A stretch of 64,000 nt of DNA from Aquipuribacter nitratireducens (GTDB lineage Bacteria; Actinomycetota; Actinomycetes; Actinomycetales; JBBAYJ01): positions 248,001 to 312,000 of the forward strand of contig NZ_JBBEOG010000002.1 of assembly GCF_037860835.1 (NCBI RefSeq). Reading direction: 5' to 3'. The notes under the pieces are model-generated. The model was not told the origin of the DNA. It did not search any database and saw nothing but the letters and a program-made list of their open reading frames with translations. Shown piece by piece: positions 1 through 8,286 of this stretch. The position numbers and the translations under genes were made by a program. Numbering within the stretch: position 1 is the stretch's first letter; each line of letters starts with the position of its first letter.

Positions 1-30
1 GCCCGCGGCGGGCCTCGGCCCGGCGCTCGC

Positions 31-36
31 TACGGT
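31..36 (+). promoter_or_regulatory. -10 hexamer for leaderless dapE
   Basis: TACGGT ends 6 nt before the GTG at 43, so transcription is predicted to begin at the start codon itself. No Shine-Dalgarno sequence precedes the GTG. The same geometry recurs through the window. Confidence 0.55.
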
Positions 37-42
37 CGGCGG

Positions 43-1146
43 GTGCAGCTCCCGGTCCACGACCCCGTCGCCCTCACCCGCGCCCTCGTCGACCTGCCGA
101 GCGTCTCGGGGCAGGAGCGCGCCCTCGCCGACGCCGTCGAGGCGCTGCTGCGGGACCAGCACCACCTCGAGGTCCGTCGCGACGGGGACGCCGTGGTCGC
201 CCGGACCTCCCTGGGGCGGGCCGAGCGGGTCGTCGTCGCGGGTCACCTCGACACGGTGCCGGTCGCCGGCAACCTCCCGTCGTGGACGGCGGCGCCGGGG
301 GAGGGCGACGACCCCGCCGCGGGTGAGGTGCTGTGGGGGCGCGGCACCACGGACATGAAGGGCGGCGTGGCGATGGCACTCGTCGCCGCGTGCACCGTGG
401 CGGAGCCGGTCCGCGACGTCACGTACGTCTTCTACGACTGCGAGGAGGTCGACTCCGCCCGCAACGGCCTCGGCCGGCTCGCGCGGACCATGCCGGACTG
501 GCTCACCGCCGACCTCGCCGTGCTCGGGGAGCCCACCGAGGGCCTCGTCGAGGGGGGCTGCCAGGGGACGCTGCGGGTCGACGTCACGCTGCGCGGACGC
601 GCCGCGCACTCCGCGCGGGCGTGGCGCGGCGTCAACGCCGTCCACGCGGCCCACGAGGTGCTCGCCCGGCTCGCCGCGTACGCACCGCGCGAGCCCGTCG
701 TCGACGGGCTGCGCTACCACGAGGGGCTGCAGGCCGTCGGCATCCACGGCGGCATCGCCGGCAACGTCGTGCCGGACGCGTGCACGGTCGAGGTCAACCA
801 CCGCTTCGCCCCCGACCGCAGCCCCGCCGAGGCGTACGCGCACGTGCAGGAGGTGCTCGCCGGGCTCGACGTCCACCTCGAGCTGACCGACGAGGCCGCC
901 GGCGCCCGACCGGGCCTCGACCGGCCGGCCGCGCGGGCCTTCGTCGAGGCCGTGGCGCCGGTGACCGGGCAGCCGCCGCGGGCCAAGCTCGGCTGGACCG
1001 ACGTCGCCCGCTTCGCGGCGCTCGGCGTGCCGGCGGTCAACTTCGGGCCCGGGGACCCGCAGCTCGCCCACGCCGACGACGAGCGCGTGCCCCTCGCCCA
1101 GCTCGTCTCGTGCGCGGACGCCCTCGTGCGCTGGCTGCGTGGCTGA
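43..1146 (+). CDS. dapE: Succinyl-diaminopimelate desuccinylase (M20 family)
   Basis: Predicted cytoplasmic zinc enzyme that hydrolyses N-succinyl-LL-diaminopimelate to LL-diaminopimelate and succinate, for lysine and peptidoglycan synthesis. The 367-residue protein shows the M20 metal ligands in order: GHLDTVP (H68, D70), GTTDMKGG (D104), the catalytic pair E134-E135 in YDCEEVDS, and a late ligand H343 in LAHADDE. The length is normal for actinobacterial DapE. The GTG start is supported by the -10 hexamer directly upstream. M20 enzymes also include acetylornithine deacetylases, but the next genes match the mycobacterial dapE neighbourhood, which favours DapE. Confidence 0.88.
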   Translation: MQLPVHDPVALTRALVDLPSVSGQERALADAVEALLRDQHHLEVRRDGDAVVARTSLGRAERVVVAGHLDTVPVAGNLPSWTAAPGEGDDPAAGEVLWGRGTTDMKGGVAMALVAACTVAEPVRDVTYVFYDCEEVDSARNGLGRLARTMPDWLTADLAVLGEPTEGLVEGGCQGTLRVDVTLRGRAAHSARAWRGVNAVHAAHEVLARLAAYAPREPVVDGLRYHEGLQAVGIHGGIAGNVVPDACTVEVNHRFAPDRSPAEAYAHVQEVLAGLDVHLELTDEAAGARPGLDRPAARAFVEAVAPVTGQPPRAKLGWTDVARFAALGVPAVNFGPGDPQLAHADDERVPLAQLVSCADALVRWLRG

Positions 1147-1172
1147 CGCGGCCCCGCGCGACGGTCGCCACC

Positions 1173-1178
1173 TACGCT
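1173..1178 (+). promoter_or_regulatory. -10 hexamer for leaderless LOG-family gene
   Basis: TACGCT ends 7 nt before the ATG at 1186, with no ribosome binding site between them. A leaderless transcript starting at the ATG is predicted. Confidence 0.5.
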
Positions 1179-1185
1179 GCTGCGC

Positions 1186-1983
1186 ATGAGCACCGAGCCC
1201 CTCGACCCGCCAGACGAGAAGGACGGGCCGGGGGAGCGCGCCGACCCCTGGTACCGGCGCGGCCCCATCGGCTTCCGGCGCTCGCAGGTGCCGGAGGAGA
1301 CGACCGACGAGCGGCTGCTCGCGACGCCGTCCCGCGCGGACTGGGTCCACTCCGACCCGTGGCGGGTCCTGCGCATCCAGAGCGAGTTCGTCGAGGGCTT
1401 CGGGGCGCTCGCCGAGCTCGGGCCCGCCGTCAGCGTCTTCGGCTCGGCGCGCACGCCCGTCGACTCACCGGAGTACGCGACGGGCGTCGAGGTGGGCCGC
1501 CGGCTGGTCGACGCCGGTTTCGCCGTCATCACCGGCGGCGGCCCCGGCCTCATGGCCGCGGCGAACCGCGGGGCGTGCGACGCGGGCGGGACGAGCGTCG
1601 GGCTCGGCATCGAGCTGCCGCACGAGCAGGGCATGAACGAGTGGGTCGACCTCGGCGTGAACTTCCGCTACTTCTTCGCCCGGAAGACGATGTTCCTCAA
1701 GTACAGCCAGGGGTTCGTCGTGCTCCCCGGCGGCTTCGGCACCCTCGACGAGCTCTTCGAGGCGCTGACGCTCGTCCAGACCGGCAAGGTCAAGAGGTTC
1801 CCGCTCGTGCTGCTCGGCAGCGCGTACTGGGGCGGCCTCCTCGACTGGGTGCGCGGCACGCAGCTCGCCGCCGGGACCATCAGCGCCCGCGACCTCGACC
1901 TGCTCACCCTCACCGACGACCCCCAGGAGGCGGTCGACCTCATGGTGCGGGCGCGGCAGGCCTCGCCGCGCCCGCGGGACTGA
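1186..1983 (+). CDS. LOG-family (TIGR00730) nucleotide phosphoribohydrolase
   Basis: Rossmann-fold protein of 265 residues from the Lonely Guy family. Characterised members cleave cytokinin riboside 5'-monophosphates, and often AMP, to base plus ribose 5-phosphate. The signature PGGFGTLDE lies at residues 181-189, and the nucleotide-binding stretch ITGGGPGLMAAANRGA comes earlier. The N-terminal 60 residues (proline- and charge-rich, including a YRRGPIGFRRSQ segment) are a typical actinobacterial extension. It follows dapE, as in mycobacteria (Rv1205 region). The cellular substrate is not evident from the sequence. Confidence 0.85.
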   Translation: MSTEPLDPPDEKDGPGERADPWYRRGPIGFRRSQVPEETTDERLLATPSRADWVHSDPWRVLRIQSEFVEGFGALAELGPAVSVFGSARTPVDSPEYATGVEVGRRLVDAGFAVITGGGPGLMAAANRGACDAGGTSVGLGIELPHEQGMNEWVDLGVNFRYFFARKTMFLKYSQGFVVLPGGFGTLDELFEALTLVQTGKVKRFPLVLLGSAYWGGLLDWVRGTQLAAGTISARDLDLLTLTDDPQEAVDLMVRARQASPRPRD

Positions 1984-2113
1984 GGCGGCCGCACGTCTCC
2001 GCCGCGTCACCGGACGGTTTCGTGGGGGTGACGTACGGGCCCTCGTGTGACGTCTGCGAGGCGGGGTCGGTCGCGCCCCGGCTGCGAGCCGGTCCCGGTG
2101 GCACCCTTCCGTC

Positions 2114-3031
2114 ATGGCTCGCACCGACGCCGCCCGTCCGGGCGCGCCCACCGATGCTGCTCTGCTGCTCGGCCACCGTGCCTTCCCCCACGGCCGCACC
2201 GTCGTCATGGCCGTCCTCAACCGGACCCCGGACTCGTTCTACCCCGGGGCCCGGCAGCTGGACGACGACGTCGCGCTGCGGGCGCTCGACGAGGCCGTGG
2301 CCGGCGGGGCCGACGTCGTCGACGTCGGCGGGGTGAAGGCGGGACCCGGCGTCGAGGTCTCCGAGCAGGAGGAGGTCGACCGGGTCGTCGGCTTCGTCGC
2401 CGCCGTCCGCGCGCGCCACCCCGAGGTGGTCGTGAGCGTCGACACGTGGCGGCCCGCCGTGGCAGAGCACGCGTGCGCCGCCGGTGCGGGGCTCGTCAAC
2501 GACACGTGGGCCGGCCACGAGGAGGACCTCGTCCACGTCGCGGCCCGGCACGGTGCGGGCTATGTCGTCTCGCACACCGGCGGTGCCCGGCCCCGCACGA
2601 GGCCCTACCGCGTGACGTACGGCCACAGCCACGACGGCGTCGTCGAGGACGTCGTCCGCACGCTCGCGGCGGGCGCCGCGCGGGCGGTCGCGGCGGGCGT
2701 CGACCCCCGCTCCGTCCTCGTCGACCCGACACACGACTTCGGCAAGAACACGTGGCACAGCCTGGCGCTCGTCCGGCGCACCGACGCCGTCGTGCGTCTC
2801 GGCTTCCCGGTCCTCATGGCGCTGAGCCGGAAGGACTTCATCGGCGAGACGCTCGACCTGCCACCCGAGGAGAGACTGGAGGGGACCGTGGCCGCCACCT
2901 CGATCGCCGCGTGGCACGGCGCGACCGTGTTCCGCACCCACGACGCCCGCGCGACGCGGCGGGCCCTCGACGTCGTCGAGGCCGTCCGGGGCGACCTCGT
3001 GCCCCCGCGCGCCCTCCGGGGGCTCGCGTGA
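2114..3031 (+). CDS. folP2: Dihydropteroate synthase paralogue FolP2
   Basis: TIM-barrel protein of 305 residues with DHPS motifs: NRTPDSFYPG near the N terminus, the VVSVDTWRP segment, LVNDTWAG, VDPTHDFGKN, and the late SRKDFIGE. It resembles the FolP2 paralogue more than canonical FolP1. No folE, folB or folK lies nearby, and the gene overlaps gpgS by 4 nt (GTGA). That pairing matches mycobacterial Rv1207-Rv1208. Mycobacterial FolP2 has been reported to lack DHPS activity, so a true folate role should not be assumed. Translational coupling suggests a joint function with the glucosylglycerate pathway gene. Confidence 0.82.
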   Translation: MARTDAARPGAPTDAALLLGHRAFPHGRTVVMAVLNRTPDSFYPGARQLDDDVALRALDEAVAGGADVVDVGGVKAGPGVEVSEQEEVDRVVGFVAAVRARHPEVVVSVDTWRPAVAEHACAAGAGLVNDTWAGHEEDLVHVAARHGAGYVVSHTGGARPRTRPYRVTYGHSHDGVVEDVVRTLAAGAARAVAAGVDPRSVLVDPTHDFGKNTWHSLALVRRTDAVVRLGFPVLMALSRKDFIGETLDLPPEERLEGTVAATSIAAWHGATVFRTHDARATRRALDVVEAVRGDLVPPRALRGLA

Positions 3032-4074
3032 GCGGGGCGGGCGCGGGCCGCGCCCAGGTGGACGACTGGTACGCCCGGCGCACGTGGCACGACGTCACGT
3101 GGTCGGCCACCGACCTCGTGCGGGCCAAGGGGGACCGGCGCGTCGCCGTGGTCCTGCCGGCGCTGGACGAGGAGACGACCGTCGCGGGCGTCATCCGCGC
3201 GTTCCTCCCCCTCACCCTGCGGCAGGGCCCCGGGCTCGGGCCGCTCGTCGACGACGTGGTCGTCGTGGACTCCGGGTCCACCGACCGGACGGTCGAGGTC
3301 GCCCGCGCCGCGGGCGCCCGCGTCGTGACGCGGGAGGAGGCCCTGCCGGAGGTCCCGGTCCGTCCGGGCAAGGGCGAGGTCCTGTGGCGGGCGCTGCGGG
3401 CGACCGACGCCGACGTCGTCGTGTACGCCGACTCCGACCTCGTCGACGTCCACGCGAGCCTCGTCGTCGGGCTCCTGGGACCGATCCTCCGCGAGGAGGG
3501 GGTCCACCTCGTCAAGGCCTTCTACGCGCGGCCGCTGCGCCTGGAGCAGACGACGCAGCGGGCCGGGGGCGGCCGGGTCACCGAGCTGCTCGCCCGGCCC
3601 GCGCTCGCGACGTTCGCCCCCGAGCTCGGCGGCATCGTCCAGCCGCTCGGCGGGGAGTACGCCGGCACCCGCGAGCTCCTCGAGCAGGTGCCCTTCGCCG
3701 GCGGCTACGGCGTGGAGGTGGGGCTGCTCCTCGACACGCTCGCGCTCGTCGGGCTCGACGCCATCGCCCAGGTCGACGTCGGCGTGCGCAAGCACCGCCA
3801 CCGGGACCTGCTGAGCCTCGGGGTCGCCGCGCAGGAGATCATGCTGACCATCGCCCGGCGGACCGCGGGCCTCGAGCTCGCCCGCGCGGTGGCCCGGGGC
3901 GGGCCGGGTGCGGACGGCGGGGTCGACCTCGTCCAGTTCGACCAGGGCCCGGACGGGCGCTGGGTGCAGGAGACGACCCACGTCATGGTGCACGACCGGC
4001 CCCCGATGGCCGACGTGACGGCCGCGCTGCGGGCCGGGGCGTGGCCGGCGGGCGTGGAGCAGCGAAGCGCCTGA
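3028..4074 (+). CDS. gpgS: Glucosyl-3-phosphoglycerate synthase
   Basis: GT81-type glycosyltransferase that joins NDP-glucose to 3-phosphoglycerate. In mycobacteria this starts methylglucose lipopolysaccharide synthesis, and elsewhere it supplies glucosylglycerate as an osmolyte. The 348-residue protein has the VVDSGSTDRTVEVA nucleotide-sugar motif and a DSD metal motif at residues 135-137 (VYADSDLVD). Further on come the GGEYAGTRELLEQVPF and KHRHRDL segments typical of GpgS. The start is the GTG at 3028, overlapping the folP2 stop. The cognate phosphatase GpgP is not in this window. Confidence 0.9.
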   Translation: MSGAGAGRAQVDDWYARRTWHDVTWSATDLVRAKGDRRVAVVLPALDEETTVAGVIRAFLPLTLRQGPGLGPLVDDVVVVDSGSTDRTVEVARAAGARVVTREEALPEVPVRPGKGEVLWRALRATDADVVVYADSDLVDVHASLVVGLLGPILREEGVHLVKAFYARPLRLEQTTQRAGGGRVTELLARPALATFAPELGGIVQPLGGEYAGTRELLEQVPFAGGYGVEVGLLLDTLALVGLDAIAQVDVGVRKHRHRDLLSLGVAAQEIMLTIARRTAGLELARAVARGGPGADGGVDLVQFDQGPDGRWVQETTHVMVHDRPPMADVTAALRAGAWPAGVEQRSA

Positions 4075-4110
4075 GCGGGCCCGTCCGGGCCGGCGTGGCA
4101 CGATCGACCC

Positions 4111-4485
4111 GTGGACCTGGTGCTCGTCGTCCTGCTCGTGCTGGCCCTGGGGGCGGTCGTCGCCGTCGCCCTCGGTCGCGTCGGCGGGGGCCTGACGCCC
4201 ACCCGCGAGGACCTGGCCCCGCCCCTCGACGCGCCGGTCGGCGAGCCGGGCGACCTCGACCGGGCCCGCTTCGCCGTCGCGCTTCGCGGGTACCGGATGG
4301 ACCAGGTCGACGACGTCCTCGACCAGGCCCGGGACCTGCTCGCCGAGCGGGACCGCGAGATCGCGCGGCTCCGGTCGCTGCTGCCGGACGAGGACTCCGA
4401 GGAGCCGGTCGAGGAGCCGGTCGAGGAGCCGGTCGAGGAACCGGCTGAGGCACGGGCCGAGCAGCCCGCGGAGCAGCCGCGGTGA
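4111..4485 (+). CDS. Small membrane-anchored DivIVA-domain protein
   Basis: A 124-residue protein with one N-terminal membrane segment (about residues 2-24). It is followed by a DivIVA-type motif (FAVALRGYRMDQVDDVLDQA, about 55-74) and a short coiled coil. The tail is an acidic run of four VEEP-like repeats made by a 12-bp DNA repeat. It corresponds in position to mycobacterial Rv1209. DivIVA-like proteins mark curved or polar membrane, but this one is far shorter than Wag31 and its partner is unknown. A CACGAT hexamer ending 6 nt before the GTG may be a leaderless -10. The stop overlaps the next gene by 4 nt. Confidence 0.75.
   Translation: MDLVLVVLLVLALGAVVAVALGRVGGGLTPTREDLAPPLDAPVGEPGDLDRARFAVALRGYRMDQVDDVLDQARDLLAERDREIARLRSLLPDEDSEEPVEEPVEEPVEEPAEARAEQPAEQPR
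4399..4446 (+). repeat. In-frame 12-bp tandem repeat in DivIVA-domain gene
   Basis: About four copies of a gaggagccggtc unit encode the Glu-Glu-Pro-Val tail. This is a candidate length-variable site. Confidence 0.7.
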
Positions 4486-5006
4486 CCGCGTTCCGGACCT
4501 CCGTCGAGGTCGCCGCGCCCGCGGACCGCGTGTGGGAGCGCCTCGTCGACTGGCCTGCCCACACGCGGTGGGCGCCGGGCACGACGGTCCGCGTCACGAC
4601 GCCGCTCGCGACGGGCGTGGGGGCCCGGTTCGTCGGGCGGACGTCGCTGGCGGCCCTCGGGCTCGACCGCCTCGGGTTCGACGACCCGATGGAGGTCACC
4701 CGGTGGGAGCCGCCCACCTCGACGAGCCCTGGCCGGTGCGACGTCCGCAAGCTCGGGCGCGTCGTGCGGGGGACCGCTCGCATGGACGTCGTCCCGCTCC
4801 CCGCCACGCCGGGGTCCCCCTGCACGCGGGTGGAGTGGTCGGAGGACCTCGTCCTCGCCCCCGTCGCCCTCACCCGGCTGGCGGCACCGGCGGTCGCGCT
4901 CGCCGGCCGGCTCGCCTTCGGGTACCTGCTGCGGTCGATGGCCGCGGAGGTCGAGTCGGAGGTCGAGGCGGGAGTCGGCTCGGCTCGCGGTGGCGCCCGC
5001 GCCTGA
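4482..5006 (+). CDS. SRPBCC-family (START-like) protein
   Basis: A 174-residue protein with the helix-grip fold signature of polyketide cyclase/dehydrase-like SRPBCC proteins. It begins with FRTSVEVAAPADRVWERL and contains the conserved middle WEPPTSTSPGRCDVRKLGRV and the ending RLAFGYLLRSMAAEVE. These proteins bind hydrophobic ligands in a deep cavity. The ligand here cannot be told. The GTG start overlaps the DivIVA-domain gene by 4 nt, and the end overlaps tag by 17 nt, so the three genes are probably one operon. Confidence 0.72.
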   Translation: MTAFRTSVEVAAPADRVWERLVDWPAHTRWAPGTTVRVTTPLATGVGARFVGRTSLAALGLDRLGFDDPMEVTRWEPPTSTSPGRCDVRKLGRVVRGTARMDVVPLPATPGSPCTRVEWSEDLVLAPVALTRLAAPAVALAGRLAFGYLLRSMAAEVESEVEAGVGSARGGARA

Positions 5007-5577
5007 CGGGCCCGTCGTCGGCGACGACGGGCTCGCGCGCTGCCCGTGGGGCGACCGACCCGCGGACTACCGCCGCTACCACGACGAGGAGTGGGGCAGG
5101 ACCGTCACCGGCGAGCACGCCCTCTTCGAGCGGCTCAGCCTCGAGGCGTTCCAGTCGGGCCTGTCGTGGCTCACGATCCTGCGGCGCCGCGAGGGGTTCC
5201 GGCGGGCGTTCGCAGGGTTCGACCCGGAGGTGGTGGCCGCCTTCGGTGACGACGACGTCGAGCGCCTGCTCCTCGACCCGGGCATCATCCGCAACCGCGC
5301 CAAGGTCGTCGCGACCGTCCGCAACGCCCGCGCCGTCGTCGCGCTGCGGGCGGACGGCGGGCTGGAGGCGGTGCTCGAGGCCCACCGCCCGCCGCCGAGG
5401 GGCCGGCCGGAACGGCTGTCCGACCTGCCGGCCGCCACCCCGGAGTCGACGTCGCTCGCGCGGACGCTCAAGCGGGCGGGACTCACGTTCGTGGGGCCGA
5501 CCACCGCCTACGCCGCGATGCAGGCGTGCGGCTACGTCGACGACCACCTCGCCGGCTGCCACGTCCCGCCCCGTTGA
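4990..5577 (+). CDS. tag: DNA-3-methyladenine glycosylase I
   Basis: Base-excision repair enzyme of 195 residues that removes 3-methyladenine from alkylated DNA. The Tag family zinc snap is visible: the early Cys in RCPWGD, the His in YHDEEWG, and the C-terminal DDHLAGCHV supplying His and Cys. The core has LSLEAFQSGLSWLTIL and the helix-hairpin region ending in PGIIRNRAKV. It overlaps the end of the SRPBCC gene and converges on an enoyl-CoA hydratase only 9 nt away. The order gpgS, DivIVA-like, tag, DUF3117 matches mycobacteria. Confidence 0.92.
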   Translation: MAPAPDGPVVGDDGLARCPWGDRPADYRRYHDEEWGRTVTGEHALFERLSLEAFQSGLSWLTILRRREGFRRAFAGFDPEVVAAFGDDDVERLLLDPGIIRNRAKVVATVRNARAVVALRADGGLEAVLEAHRPPPRGRPERLSDLPAATPESTSLARTLKRAGLTFVGPTTAYAAMQACGYVDDHLAGCHVPPR

Positions 5578-5586
5578 GGGGTCGCC

Positions 5587-6405
5587 TCAGCGGGCGTGGA
5601 AGACCGGCTTCTCCTTCGCGAGGAAGCTCCGGACGGCGTCGGCGTGGTCCCGGGTCGACCCGGTGCTCGCCATGAGACCCGCCTCGTGCTCCAGCGAGGC
5701 CGGCAGGTCGTGGGTGGCGGAGAAGAGGACGGCCCGGCGGACGGCGGCGTACGCGAGCGTGGGTCCCTCGGCGAGCCCGGCGGCGACGGCCGCGGCCCGC
5801 TCCGGCAGCTCCTCGTCGGCGACGACCTCCGTCGCCAGCCCGATCTCGAGGGCCTCCTGCGCCCGCACGGTGCGCGGCCGCAGCAGCAGGTCCAGTGCCC
5901 GGCCGGCCCCGACCAGGCGCTGCAGCCAGAAGGTCGAGCCGGTGTCCGCGGACAGCCCGATGGCCGTGAAGGCGAGGTTGAAGCCCGCGCCCCGGGCGAC
6001 GAGGCGCAGGTCGCACGCCATCGCGAGCGACGCGCCCGCGCCGGCGGCCACCCCGTTGACCGCGGCGACGACCGGCTTCGGCATCGTCGCGAGCGTGAGC
6101 GCGAGGGGGTTGTAGTGCTCGGGGACCGTGCGCCACAGGGCGTCGACGTCGCCCGCGGCGAGGACCTCGGCGTGCTCGCGCAGGTCCTGCCCGACGCAGA
6201 AGGCGCGCCCGGTCCCGGTGAGGACGACGCAGCGCACCGCGTCGTCGGCCGCGACACCGGTGAGCGCGGCGAGGAGCTGCTCCTTGGCGGCGGTCGTGAG
6301 CGCGTTCATCCCCTCGGCCCGGTCGAGGACGACGGTCGCGACCGCCCCGTCCCGCATGACCCGTACCAGGGGCTCCTGCCCGTCCGTCGTCCCGTCGCCC
6401 GCCAC
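5587..6405 (-). CDS. Enoyl-CoA hydratase/isomerase family protein
   Basis: Crotonase-fold protein of 272 residues acting on acyl-CoA thioesters. The oxyanion-hole segments are FCVGQDLREH and VNGVAAGAGASLAMACDL. At the usual second catalytic-glutamate position the sequence reads IGLSADTGSTFWL, with an aspartate, as in PaaG-type isomerases. An isomerase role is therefore as likely as hydration. No other fatty-acid or phenylacetate gene lies beside it. A TAGCGT -10 (complement of 6448-6453) lies 42 nt upstream of the GTG start, so this transcript has a leader. Confidence 0.8.
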   Translation of the reverse strand: MAGDGTTDGQEPLVRVMRDGAVATVVLDRAEGMNALTTAAKEQLLAALTGVAADDAVRCVVLTGTGRAFCVGQDLREHAEVLAAGDVDALWRTVPEHYNPLALTLATMPKPVVAAVNGVAAGAGASLAMACDLRLVARGAGFNLAFTAIGLSADTGSTFWLQRLVGAGRALDLLLRPRTVRAQEALEIGLATEVVADEELPERAAAVAAGLAEGPTLAYAAVRRAVLFSATHDLPASLEHEAGLMASTGSTRDHADAVRSFLAKEKPVFHAR

Positions 6406-6585
6406 GTCGCGCCTCCGTCCCGGCCCGGACCGTCCGCGCCCGTCGCGACGCTAACGGAGCAGTCTGCGCCGTGCGCGGCCCACACGAGCAGTCCGGCAGG
6501 GGATAATGACGTGGATCACCGCCGATCACGCCCGTGGTCGGCAGCGACGGTGGCCGACCGGTCCCGACATGTGGAGGAGTTGACA

Positions 6586-6753
6586 ATGGCCGCGATGAAG
6601 CCCCGCACGGGGGACGGTCCCCTGGAGGTCACGAAGGAGGGCCGCGGGATCGTGATGCGCGTGCCGCTGGAAGGCGGCGGGCGCCTCGTGGTCGAGATGA
6701 CCCCGACCGAGGCCAGCGAGCTGGGCGACGCCCTCAAGGGCGTCGTCAGCTGA
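6586..6753 (+). CDS. DUF3117 small conserved protein
   Basis: A 55-residue protein of the DUF3117 family, corresponding to mycobacterial Rv1211. It contains GDGPLEVTKEGRGIVMRVPL and ends in a short helix (TPTEASELGDALKGVV). The start is the ATG at 6586, preceded by GGAGG at 6573-6577. A GATAAT hexamer at 6502-6507 could be the -10 of a transcript with a roughly 70-nt leader. The function is unknown. The gene ends just before a strong bidirectional terminator. Confidence 0.85.
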   Translation: MAAMKPRTGDGPLEVTKEGRGIVMRVPLEGGGRLVVEMTPTEASELGDALKGVVS

Positions 6754-6793
6754 CCCGCAGGGCGACCTGAGGGCGGCCGCGGCCGCCGTCACC

Positions 6794-6830
6794 GGGACGA
6801 CCGGCGCACCCCGGGTGCGCCGGTCGTCCC
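6794..6830. terminator. Bidirectional hairpin terminator between DUF3117 and O-methyltransferase
   Basis: A perfect 17-bp stem (6794-6810 with 6814-6830) around a 3-nt loop separates the convergent ends of two genes. No clear U-tract follows on either strand, which is common in high-GC actinobacteria. Confidence 0.75.
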
Positions 6831-6840
6831 GCGTCCGGGG

Positions 6841-7482
6841 TCAGCCCGGCTGCCGCACCGCGACGAGGACGCCGGCCCCGACGGGCAGCACGGTGGCGAG
6901 GAGCCGGTCGTCGTCGTGGACCGCGCGCAGCAGCTCGCGCATCGCCGTGGTCCGGGCGTCCCGCTGCGCGGGATCCGGGACCCGGTCGCGGGCGAGGGCG
7001 TCGGACACGACGAGGACCCCGCCGGGACGCAGCAGCCGCACCGCCTCCGGGAGGACCGCGCCCGGGACCCGTGCGTCGTCGACGTCGACGTGCACGAGGT
7101 CGTACCCGCCGTCGGCGAGCCGCGGCAGGACCGCGGCGGCGTCGCCGTGGATGACCCGGGACCGGTTGGCGCGCACGCCGGCGGCCTGCAGCCCGGCGCG
7201 TGCGGCGCCCGTGTGCTCGGCCTCGACGTCGATGCTCGTGAGGACGCCGTCGGCGGGCATGCCCTCGAGCAGCCGCAGCGCGGACACCCCGGCCCCGGTG
7301 CCGACGTCGACGACCGCCCGAGCCTGCACGGCGGCGGCCAGCACGGTCAGCAGGGCGCCGCCGCCCGTCGACACCGCGCCGATGCCGAGCTCGCCGGCAC
7401 GCTCGCGCGCCCCCCGGACGGGCGGGGACTCCTCGAGCCAGGACTCGGTCCACGTCCAGCTGGACGCCTTCGACGCGCTCAC
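6841..7482 (-). CDS. SAM-dependent O-methyltransferase
   Basis: A 213-residue class I methyltransferase of the catechol/caffeoyl-CoA O-methyltransferase type. Motif I is [13 protein letters not shown], followed by the acidic SIDVEAEHT and a metal/SAM region [11 protein letters not shown]...DLVHVDVDD. It sits divergently next to sigE, as does mycobacterial Rv1220c. The substrate is unknown. The GTG start at 7482 is fixed by a TAGGGT hexamer 6 nt upstream, predicting a leaderless mRNA. Confidence 0.82.
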   Translation of the reverse strand: MSASKASSWTWTESWLEESPPVRGARERAGELGIGAVSTGGGALLTVLAAAVQARAVVDVGTGAGVSALRLLEGMPADGVLTSIDVEAEHTGAARAGLQAAGVRANRSRVIHGDAAAVLPRLADGGYDLVHVDVDDARVPGAVLPEAVRLLRPGGVLVVSDALARDRVPDPAQRDARTTAMRELLRAVHDDDRLLATVLPVGAGVLVAVRQPG

Positions 7483-7488
7483 CGGCCC

Positions 7489-7494
7489 ACCCTA
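7489..7494 (-). promoter_or_regulatory. -10 hexamer for leaderless O-methyltransferase
   Basis: On the minus strand TAGGGT ends 6 nt before the GTG start at 7482. Confidence 0.55.
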
Positions 7495-7570
7495 GTGACG
7501 TCCGCAGCCGCGGCGTCGACCCTGCGTGGATCCGCCGGGTGTCCGGCACGCCCGGACCGGGTACCCCGCT

Positions 7571-7589
7571 CCCAGGTTCCGCCCAGGTT
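7571..7589 (+). promoter_or_regulatory. 11-bp-spaced direct repeat upstream of sigE
   Basis: CCCAGGTT occurs at 7571-7578 and again at 7582-7589, so the copies repeat with an 11-bp period on one DNA face. This is the geometry bound by OmpR-family response regulators. It lies where a -35 element would be expected for a start near 7609, so it may be an activator site for sigE. Confidence 0.45.
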
Positions 7590-7622
7590 GGCGGAGCACC
7601 ATGCGGGGCCAGGAGGTGGGTC

Positions 7623-8207
7623 ATGAGCACAGCGACGGATACCCGGCCGGCCGAGGCGTGGGTGCCGCCGACGTGGGAGGAGGTCGTGCGCGACCACTCC
7701 GCCCGGGTGTACCGCCTCGCCTACCGGCTGACGGGCAACCCGCACGACGCGGAGGACATCACGCAGGAGGTGTTCGTGCGGGTGTTCCGCTCGCTCGACT
7801 CCTACCGCCCCGGCACGTTCGAGGGCTGGCTGCACCGCATCACGACGAACCTGTTCCTCGACACCGTCCGGCGCAAGCAGCGCCAGCGGACCGACGCGCT
7901 CGCCGAGGACGCCGCGGAGCGGCTGCCCGGTGCCGACCCGGGACCGGAGCGCGCGTACGAGTTCCGCAACCTCACCGACGACGTGCAGGAGGCGCTCGCG
8001 GCCCTGTCGCCGGAGTTCCGCGCCGCCGTCGTGCTGAGCGACATCGAGGGGCTCACGTACGAGGAGATCGCCGCCACTCTCGGCGTCAAGCTCGGCACCG
8101 TCCGCTCCCGCATCCACCGCGGCCGGGCGCAGCTGCGCCGGGCCCTCGGGCACCGGCGTCCCACGCGCGGCGGGGTGCGTCCGGCGCTGGCGGGGACGCT
8201 GGCCTGA
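7623..8207 (+). CDS. sigE: ECF RNA polymerase sigma factor SigE
   Basis: A 194-residue extracytoplasmic-function sigma factor. Region 2 carries [20 protein letters not shown], which binds core polymerase and the -10. Region 4 carries the helix-turn-helix [20 protein letters not shown] for the -35. The ATG at 7623 is chosen because AGGAGGT (7611-7617) precedes it at good spacing; the frame is open further upstream. In mycobacteria SigE directs the envelope-stress response. Here htrA and tatB follow directly, but no zinc anti-sigma gene (rseA) lies between sigE and htrA. Confidence 0.9.
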   Translation: MSTATDTRPAEAWVPPTWEEVVRDHSARVYRLAYRLTGNPHDAEDITQEVFVRVFRSLDSYRPGTFEGWLHRITTNLFLDTVRRKQRQRTDALAEDAAERLPGADPGPERAYEFRNLTDDVQEALAALSPEFRAAVVLSDIEGLTYEEIAATLGVKLGTVRSRIHRGRAQLRRALGHRRPTRGGVRPALAGTLA

Positions 8208-8286
8208 GTCCCACCCTCCCGCCCGCTCGATCGCGGCCGGGAGGGCCCCGCCCGACAATGGGACGTCCCCCGCACGAGAGGTCCGC

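Noticed and set aside
2114-3031. Folate biosynthesis operon
   Set aside because: The DHPS paralogue is coupled to gpgS, with no other folate gene nearby, matching FolP2 rather than the folate enzyme.
7539-7564. SigB-like promoter (GTGT-16-GGGTAC) upstream of sigE
   Set aside because: The -35 half is a poor match, and an internal repeat offers a better regulatory explanation. It is too weak to list as a feature.
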